Below, piece by piece: positions 56,842-64,000 of a stretch of 64,000 nt of DNA; the stretch's first letter is position 1, and each line of letters begins with the position of its first letter. The notes beneath the pieces are model-generated. The model searched no databases. It was given only the letters and a program-made list of their open reading frames with translations, and was not told where the DNA came from. Location: contig CM071595.1 of assembly GCA_036435485.1 (NCBI GenBank), forward strand, positions 108,678,580 through 108,742,579, given 5' to 3'. Position numbers and translations under genes: made by a program. This DNA comes from Saposhnikovia divaricata. Its lineage: Eukaryota; Streptophyta; Magnoliopsida; Apiales; Apiaceae.

Positions 56842-58164
56842 TCAAGTAGACGCCAAAACGGTGGAAACCTTCTCACGCTGAAACGAACCGCCATAGTAAT
56901 GCTTTAACCGCTGTCCATTCACCTTAAAAGCATGATCCGGTGTTGTTTCGAAAATTTCAACAACTCCATGTGGAAACACCGTCTTAACAATAAATGGACC
57001 CGACCATCTCGACTTGAGTTTTCCCGGAAAAAGTTTGAGGCGAGAATTAAATAGCAACACCTGTTGACCTAGCAAGAATGCTTTTGGTACCAACTTTTTA
57101 TCATGCCACCTCTTGACTTTCTCCTTATACATTTTGTTATTTTCGTAAGCTTGCTCACGAAATTCCTCAAGTTCATTCAATTGAAGCAACCGTTTCTCAC
57201 CCGCAGCCTTGATATCCAAGTTCAACTTCTTTAACGCCCAATATGCCTTGTGCTCTAATTCTGCAGGTAAATGACATGCTTTCCCATAAACTAACTGAAA
57301 TGGAGACATACCTAGGGGTGTCTTATAAGCTGTCCTGTAAGCCCATACAGCTTCATCCAACTTCAATGACCAATCTTTATGAGACGGATTCACCACTTTT
57401 TCTAAAATTCGCTTGATCTCCCTGTTAGAAACTTCAGCTTGGCCATTCGTTTGAGGGTGATAGGCTGTAGCAACACGATGCGTCACATTATACTTTGCCA
57501 TCAATGAAGTAAACTGGCGATTGCAAAAGTGAGTTCCCTCATCATTTATTATAGCACGTGGTGTTCCGAAATGCTTGAAAATTTGCTTATGCAAGAAATT
57601 CAATACCACCTTTGCATCATTGGTCGGCAACGCCTTAATGTCGACCCATTTAGACATGTAATCCACAGCTAGCAAGATGTACTAATTATTGCATGAAGAA
57701 ACAAAAGGTCCCATGAAGTCAATTCCCCAAACATCAAAGATCTCCACCTCAAGAAGCATGTTAAGAGGCATCTCGTTCCTTCTAGATATATTGCCAACCC
57801 TTTGATATCGATCATAACTCATTACAAACCGATTAGCATCCTTAAACAAGGTAGGCCAATAGAAACCTGCCTGAAGCACACGAGCTGCTGTCTTTTCTCC
57901 ACCATAATGACCACCATAAATGGTCGAGTGGCAATCTCTTAAAACACTCTCTGTCTCACTATACGGAATGCAATGTCTGATCATCTGATCTGCTCCTTGT
58001 CTAAACAGAAATGGCTCATCCCAACGATACCACTTCACATCATGTAGAAACTTCTTCTTTTGAGCACTCGAAAGATCTGGAGGAATCACATTGCTCACCA
58101 AATAGTTCACAAAATCTGCTCCTTGTCTAAACAGAAACGGCTCATCCCAACGATACCACTTCAC
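56842..58164 (-). pseudogene. Athila integrase
   Basis: The zinc-binding H2C2-like region (HCIPYSETESVLRDCHSTIY, GGHYGGEKTAARVLQAGFYW) lies at about 58050-57790. The catalytic core has its first Asp in VWGIDFMGPF (about 57730), a TAG at about 57679-57681 just before YILLAVDYMSKW, the second Asp in AIINDEGTHFCNRQF and the Glu in HPQTNGQAEVSNREIKRILE. The C-terminal part includes VLLFNSRLKLFPGKLKSRWS. The zinc motif seems degraded: SYDRYQRVGN stands where Cys-x-x-Cys is usual. It would be inactive. Confidence 0.9.
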
Positions 58165-58239
58165 ATCATGTTGAAACTTCTTCTTTTGAGCACTCGAAAT
58201 CTGGAGGAATCACATTGCTCACCAAATAGTTCACAAAAT
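57990..58239 (-). repeat. Tandem duplication of 126 bp in Athila pol
   Basis: CTGCTCCTTGTCTAAACAGA begins copies at 57990 and 58116. The second copy lacks two bases (CTCGAAATC versus CTCGAAAGATC), which shifts the frame between RNase H and integrase. The repeated peptide is KWYRWDEPFLFRQGAD and its surroundings. Confidence 0.93.
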
Positions 58240-60291
58240 CTGAAAACCATGGTTCTTCATCTTGCACTCCAAAAAGCTGCTCATCTGGAAAAGATTCATT
58301 AATAAGAGCTTTGTTATGTGAATCCTCTACTGGGTATGTTTGGTTTGGTTTGGTTTTATGTGAATCCTTACTGTGGTCCTCCAAGCGTGATAGATGATCT
58401 GCTACTTGATTTTCCGTGCCCTTCCTATCTTTGATTTCCACATCAAACTCTTGCAATAACAGCACCCAACGAATTAATCTAGGCTTTGAATCTTTCTTCG
58501 ACATGAGATATCGAATAGCAGCATGATCCGTGTACACAATCACCATAGTTCCAAGCAAATAAGACCTGAATTTCTCGAAACCATAGACAACTGCTAGCAA
58601 CTCCTTCTCCGTAGTGGTGTAGTTAAGCTGTGCATCATTGAGAGTTTTACTAGCATAGTAAACCACATGAAAAACTTTATCCTTCCTTTGCCCAAGCACA
58701 GCTCCAACAGCATAGTCATTAGCATCACACATTAGCTCGAAAGGTTCCTCCCAATTAGGTGCGGTAATGACCGGTGTAGTAGTCAACTTCCTTTTCAAGA
58801 GCTCAAAAGCTGCAAGGCACTCATCATCAAACTTGAAAGGAACATCCTTCTCCAACAAGTTGCACAAAGGTTTAGAGATTTTTGAGAAGTCTTGAATGAA
58901 TCACCGATAGAACCCCGGATGACCAAGAAAACTACGACTTCCTTTAACAGAGATGGGAGGAGGAAGATTTTCAATAGTCTCCACCTTAGCCTTATCAACT
59001 TCAAGCCCTTACCAGATACCTTGTGCCCAAGAATGGACCCCCCTTGCACCATAAAGTGACACTTCTCCCAATTAAGCACCAAATTGGTCTCCACACAACG
59101 CTTCAATACCAAGCTAAGATTATGCAAGCACTCATCATACAAAGTACCAAAAACTGAAAAATCATCCATGAAAACTTCCACATTCGTGCCAATCATGTCC
59201 GAGAAAATAGCCATCATGCACCTTTGAAAAGTGGCCGGAGCACCACAAAGTCCGAAAGAAACTCGACGAAAAGCAAAAGTACCAAAAGGACATGTGAATG
59301 TGGTCTTCTCTTGATCTTTCGGAGCAATGCAAATCTGATTATAGCCCGAATAACCATCAAGTAAACAATAATACTCGTGTCCCGCCAACCTGTCTAACAT
59401 CTGATCAATGAATGGAAGAGGAAAGTGGTCTTTTCTCGTGGCTTTGTTGAGCTTCCGATAGTCCATGCAAACTCTCCACCCCGTGACTATCCGAGTAGGG
59501 ATGAGCTCATTCTTCTTATTAGGAACAACTGTCATGCCTCCTTTCTTAGGCACACATTGAATCGGACTCACCCAAGAACTGTCTGAGATAGGATAGATAA
59601 TACCCGCATCTAACCACTTTAGAATTTCCTTCTTCACCACCTCTTTCACAATAGCATTTAGTCTTCGCTGATGTTCTACAGTAGGCTTAGCTCTTTCCTC
59701 TAGCAGAATTTTGTGCATGCAATAAGAAGGGCTGATTCCCTTTATATCTGCTATGGTCCAACCAATTGCTGACTTGAACTCCCTCAGAATTTGCAAGAGC
59801 TTTTCTTCCGCACTAGCTGACAAGTTTGAAGCAATAATAACAGGTAATGTAGATGCATCACCAAGAAAAGCATACCTCAAGTGCTCCGAAAGTGGTTTGA
59901 GTTCAAGTGTAGGAGCTTCTTCAATAGATGGTTTAAGACGCCCCTCCGAATTTTTAAGTTCCGCTAACCCAAGAGATTCAAAAGGCAAGTCAAATCTCCT
60001 TTTCCAAGGAGCTGAATTTAGCTGCTGAAGTTGCTCGGCTACTTCCTCATCTTCAAAATCAGAATTCCCGACAAACACTCTCTCCAACGAATCTGACTTA
60101 AGCAATTGATCAATCTCCGAAGTAACCGCAGAATGAACTAAATCCACCTTCAAGCATTCTTCTTCATCCGTGGGAAATTTCATTGCATTGCACACATTAA
60201 AAGTGACATTCTGGTCTTGCACCCCCATGGTGAGTTCCGCTTTCTGCACATCGATCAAGGTTCTTCTCGTAGCCAAGAATGGTCTTCCCAA
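58166..60291 (-). pseudogene. Athila reverse transcriptase and RNase H
   Basis: The first frame (60291-58795) covers the protease end and RT: SWVSPIQCVPKKGGMTV, VCMDYRKLNKATRKDHFPL, YYCLLDGYSGYNQICIAP and catalytic FMDDFSVFG. A frameshift near 58990-59010 leads to the second frame (58867-58166) with RNase H: FELMCDANDYAVGAVLGQRK, VVYYASKTLNDAQLNYTTTE, KELLAVVYGFEKFRSYLLG, TDHAAIRYLMSKKD. Catalytic Asp and Glu residues appear kept. Only the shift and neighbouring duplication inactivate it. Confidence 0.93.
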
Positions 60292-60306
60292 GATTATGGG
60301 AATCTT

Positions 60307-60972
60307 CTAATCCTCCTCGAAATCCAAGATAACAAAATCCGCAGGAAAAATAATTTTATCAACTTTCACCAAAACATCCTCCACTACGCCTCTAGGATAT
60401 GTAACTGATCGATCAGCCAACTGTAAAGAGATGTTGGTTGGCTTCGGATCTGGTAGACCAAGTTGTATGTAAACTGACAAGTGTATGAGATTGATGCTAG
60501 CTCCCAAGTCACACAAGCACTTCTCAAAAGACAAATTACCAATAGTACATGGAATACTAAAGCTACCAGGATCCTTTAGTTTTAGAGGCAATTTCTGTTG
60601 TAGAACAGCACTGCATTCTTCCGTTAGAGCAACAGTCTCTAATTCCTCGTGCTTCAACTTACGAGAAAGAATACCCTTCATGAACTTGGCATAGCTCGAC
60701 ATCTGTTCAAGAGCTTCCGTAAAAGGAATGTTAATCTGCAACTTCTTGAACACCTCTAAAAATTTAGCAAACTTCTTATCCAAATTCTGCTTCTGGAGTC
60801 TTCTAGGATATGGAGGAGGAGGATAGATCTGAGTATTTTTTGTAGACTGCTCCGGAGAAGCTTTAACAACAGGTTCTTTGCTTTTTACCACTTCACCAAC
60901 TGGCTGATCAGCCACCAAGTCAGATTTTTCAATTTCGGGTACTACAGAATTTTCTACTTGCTGATTGTGCAC
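60307..60972 (-). pseudogene. Athila protease region
   Basis: Pro-rich linker (YPPPPYPRRLQKQNLDKKFA), the family segment FLEVFKKLQINIPFTEALEQ, then the aspartic protease active site CDLGASINLIHLSVYIQLGL. DLGAS instead of DTG/DSG is usual in Athila. A stop at about 60307 (ILDFEED*) separates it from the RT frame by 15 bases and probably replaces a sense codon. It cleaves the gag-pol polyprotein in the intact family. Confidence 0.88.
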
Positions 60973-61303
60973 TTCTTCATCTTCCTCAGCTGCTGATTTT
61001 GGATCTGTTATAACTTTTCCTTATCTCAAGGTTACTGCCTTGACCTGCTCTCTGCTTTCCCTCTTGCCTAACAAGTAAAGCACTTGCAAGCTGTCCCATC
61101 TAGTTCTCCAATGACTTGAGAGCAACTACCTGACTTTTAACCATCATCCTCAACTCATCCATTTCTGATTTTTCATTAGAAGATTGCCCCACATTAGCCT
61201 GGGGCTGTTGCTGCTGAAATCCCGGAGGCTGATATGGTTGCCTTGGAGCATACTGCTGTTGATAGCCCTGATTGAATGGCTTCGCTTGCTGCCCCTGAAA
61301 CTG

Positions 61304-62388
61304 CTACTGATAAGGCTGTTGTTGTTGAGGACCTTGAGTATTACTCCAGCTGAAATTGGGATGATTCCGATTATTAGGATGATAAGTGGCTGGAACTGGT
61401 GCAGCAGGTCTCTGGAAATTACTCACGAACTGTGCTGATTCGGAAGAGATAGCACACTGATTTGTCTCATGTGCACCCGCACATAGCTCACAAACACTAG
61501 CAACCTGCTGAACTCCATAATTTGTAAGAGAATCCACCTTCATAGTCAAAGCCTTCAACTGAGCTGCAATAGCTGAAGCTGTATCCACTTCAAAAATACC
61601 TGCTACCTTGCCTTGAGATAGTCTCTGGGATGGATTCTGATATTCTTCGCAGCCATCATCTCAATCAACTCATACGCCTCGTTATAACTCTTCACCCATA
61701 GAGCTCCTCCAGAAGCTGCATCAAGCATGGGTCTAGTCTGTGCTCCCAACCCATTATAGAAAGAATTAGTCACCATCCAATCAGGCATACCATGATGAGG
61801 GCACTTTCGCAACATCTCCTTATATCGTTCCCAAGCTTCACACAAAGTTTCACCAGACTGCTGTGTAAACTGAGTAAGAGCATTCCTGATTGCTGCAGTT
61901 TTAGCCATTGGAAAGAATTTGACAAGAAACTTCTGAGCAAGATCATCCCAAGTAGTGATAGAACCTGCTGGTAGAGAATGGAACCAGCCCTTAGCCTTGT
62001 CCCTGAGAGAGAATGGGAAAAGCCTCAGCTTTACAGCATCTTCAAACACACCATTAAACTTGAAGGTGTCACAGATCTCGATAAAATCCCTGATGTGCAT
62101 ATTAGGATCTTCCGTAGGAGCACCCCCAAATTGGTCTGAATTCTGAATCATCTGAATAGTACCAGGCTTGATTTCGAAATTGTTTGCTGTGATAGCCGGC
62201 CTGACAATGCTAGATTGGATGTTAATGATCTTTGGCTGAGAATAATTCTTCAAAGCCTTAGTCTCCTCTGCGGCTGCTATTCGATCACCCATCTTAAATG
62301 TTGTTTCGAGTTCTTCCTCTCCTTTCTTATCTGCAACTAAATCAATGTCTTCCAAATTATCCCTACGAGTTTGCGAACGTGTTCGCAT
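61304..62388 (-). pseudogene. Athila gag with zinc knuckle
   Basis: The start at 62388 (MRTRSQTRRDNLEDIDLVAD) leads into a Retrotrans_gag domain (LRLFPFSLRDKAKGWFHSLP, WDDLAQKFLVKFFPMAKT, ALTQFTQQSGETLCEAWERY). The frame ends at 61603 (YLKAR). Another frame continues from 61588 with a zinc knuckle of Cys-x2-Cys-x3-His-x4-Cys spacing (CELCAGAHETNQC) and a Pro/Gln/Asn-rich tail. One frameshift at about 61600 separates the two. Bases 60973-61303 are Gln-rich gag tail in mixed frames with a stop. Confidence 0.9.
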
Positions 62389-62508
62389 ACACGCTCAAGT
62401 ACCTGAAAATCACACTAACAAACAAGCTGTGTAAGTAACCAATCCAAGTCAGTGAACTCTAACGACCACTAATGACAAGCACATAAACTAATAAAACAAA
62501 ACACCGAG

Positions 62509-62526
62509 TCCCCGGCAGCGGTGCCA
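62509..62526 (-). other. Primer-binding site of the Athila-like element
   Basis: The minus strand reads TGGCACCGCTGCCGGGGA a few bases inside the 5' LTR. It resembles the Athila-type PBS complementary to tRNA-Asp, with two apparent differences from the usual form. Confidence 0.75.
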
Positions 62527-62532
62527 AAAACT

Positions 62533-64000
62533 TGTTAACACTAATACACGCAAACGTACGCGGTCACAAGTAATATAGAATAAAATTAAGTTCGTTCACA
62601 CAGAGACTGGTTTTGGTTTTATTTAGTAGATTAATGCACCTATGTATGATTATACTTCACTGCCTAGACAAATAACAAATTGGGGTTTTGTTAACAAATT
62701 AGCTACTATGCAAATTAACAATATTACGAATTAACTAATTACGAAAATTGAATATCGAATTACTTATATGCAAGAAAACATGGGATCCTAACTTCATTAA
62801 TTACTACGCCTAGATCTGACACTTTAGTCACTGCATGCAACGGTTTTGATATCTGATCGGACAACACGAAATCAGTACACGCTACCTGTCAGCATACGCA
62901 TACCAAACTACCCATACATCCACAAAAGAGATAGAAGATGAATAGACACCAATTATGCTTAAACCCTATATGTCTATAGAATTTGAAAACATAACGGTTG
63001 AAGAACAAGTTATCCAATTTGATCACATAGGGCAATATAAGTAATTTCATCTTATACTACAAATTACGATGTCAAAACATGCATAGTCCTATGCTACCAT
63101 GGAAAGTTCTAAAACTCAAGATCCACTTTCACTTCATAAGAGATTAACAGATTAGATGTTCGCGACGCATCTAACAATTAAGCATAACCATACGAGGATA
63201 TCAGATATACGTCACACACAGATCTTTAAGCATCAAGATACTAAACTACATAATTAAATCCGTTAGAATCCCATGACAACGATTAGTTCATAATTGAACT
63301 GCTCGTCACCATGGGAATTGATGAAAACATGATAATAAACAATATATGAAAGAACGTTGTAATAGAATTAAAAGAATAGAGTTAAGAAAACAAATCCAGA
63401 ATTTAGAATAACGCCTGAGAAAGAATACAAAAGATGTAGTAGATCGAGATCCGTTGCTTGTCACGAGCTTGAATCTTTCTCCACTTTTCACCGTTACAAA
63501 TCTACGTTACGATTAAAATGTTATGATGTGTTTAAATAGGCTTACGAAGCCTTGCTACACAAGAAACTACCTTACAAAACTAATAGAATTTGACATGGTA
63601 CAGGAAACTGCCAAAAATACGTTTACAACTCGAATTAGGGCAAAACTGTCAAAACTCAGCAAATCTAGCCGCACAGGGGCGCAGTCTGCGCAGCTAGGGC
63701 GCAGCCTGCGTAGTCCAATTCTGACCAAGGGTGCAGTCTGTGCACCTAGGGCGCAGTCTGCCCACCAACTTCCTGGAATTTTCCTGTTTTCTGCTGTTTC
63801 GCGTCATTTTGACTCCAAATGCTTCCGTTGTTTTTGCATTAGCTTCCTTCTTTAATTCTCTATCTAACAGATCACTATGGTGGTCTACAACAAGACTCCA
63901 TTCTTCACTCGAAAGCTCCAATGCAATTCCAAAATCGACGGAAATGTAAGCCCTAATCGATAAACTGGCAATCCTGCACACTTAAGCAAAATACATCAAA
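62533..64000 (-). repeat. 5' LTR of the Athila-like element (incomplete at window edge)
   Basis: It starts TGTTAACACTAATACAC at 62533 and aligns with the solo LTR throughout. By that alignment about 80 bp lie beyond the window. The core-promoter candidate CCTATTTAAACACATC (minus) is at 63525-63540, and the GCGCAG motif cluster lies at 63676-63765, upstream of it. At 63582-63584 it has the empty site corresponding to the CACTA-2 insertion. Confidence 0.95.

Larger units (their letters stand above)
55158..64000 (-). mobile_element. Athila-like Ty3/Gypsy element, 3' end missing, 5' LTR runs off the window
   Basis: Minus-strand order: 5' LTR (62533 to beyond 64000), a PBS resembling tRNA-Asp, gag, protease, RT, RNase H, integrase, spacer and env-like ORF. 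The 3' LTR is absent because the element is joined to the Copia-2 LTR at 55157. The PBS type, DLGAS protease and the extra 3' ORF identify the Athila group (family knowledge). Several stops and shifts make it non-autonomous. Confidence 0.93.

Overview
This is a transposon-rich stretch of a flowering-plant nuclear genome, very probably a eudicot. Codon and intron style, Sirevirus-like Copia and Athila-like Gypsy elements, CACTA and hAT DNA transposons, and one spliced FRA8/IRX7-type xylan glycosyltransferase gene all point there. An asterid (perhaps Apiaceae-like) source is only a guess.

Layout. 1-15247: 3' portion of a plus-strand Sirevirus-like Copia element (Copia-1: RT, RNase H, large extra ORF, PPT, 3' LTR), split by an 8.5-kb CACTA transposon (CACTA-1, 792-9273) with near-perfect TIRs, an ACC target duplication and two largely intact transposase genes. 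15248-17475: right end of another CACTA-like element (CACTA-3) holding fragments of at least two unrelated host genes (TRB/SMH telomere-binding factor; SDR dehydrogenase). 17476-21622: long Gypsy-type LTR. 21623-23696: 5' LTR and decayed gag of a third Copia element (minus). 23697-27650: LINE-like debris, a hAT-like MITE and AT-rich repeats. 27651-30334: the only evident host gene, FRA8/IRX7-like, minus strand, four exons. 30335-32936: intergenic DNA with a SINE-like insertion. 32937-55157: minus-strand Copia-2 (Sirevirus-like), carrying two hAT MITEs; an Athila solo LTR sits in its 5' LTR, and an internally deleted CACTA (CACTA-2, 48493-54240) sits in that solo LTR. 55158-64000: 5' part of an Athila-like Gypsy element (minus; env-like ORF, integrase, RT/RNase H, protease, gag, PBS, 5' LTR), joined directly to the truncated Copia-2 LTR.

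How the parts relate. The window is a stack of nested insertions that can be ordered: Athila LTR after Copia-2, CACTA-2 after the Athila LTR, CACTA-1 after Copia-1. The most interesting signal cuts across families. Each of the three better-preserved LTR elements carries its own short motif (Copia-1 ATCAACGGAT; Copia-2 TGACAGTAA; Athila GCGCAGTCTGCGC), repeated both in the LTR and upstream of the extra ORF that follows pol. In the two Copia elements it also appears inside low-complexity coding regions. In Athila the LTR and the extra-ORF promoter also share a nearly identical TATA region. This suggests an element-specific cis-regulatory or self-recognition code serving a second internal promoter. 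Copia-2 additionally has a small acidic ORF with its own TATA box.
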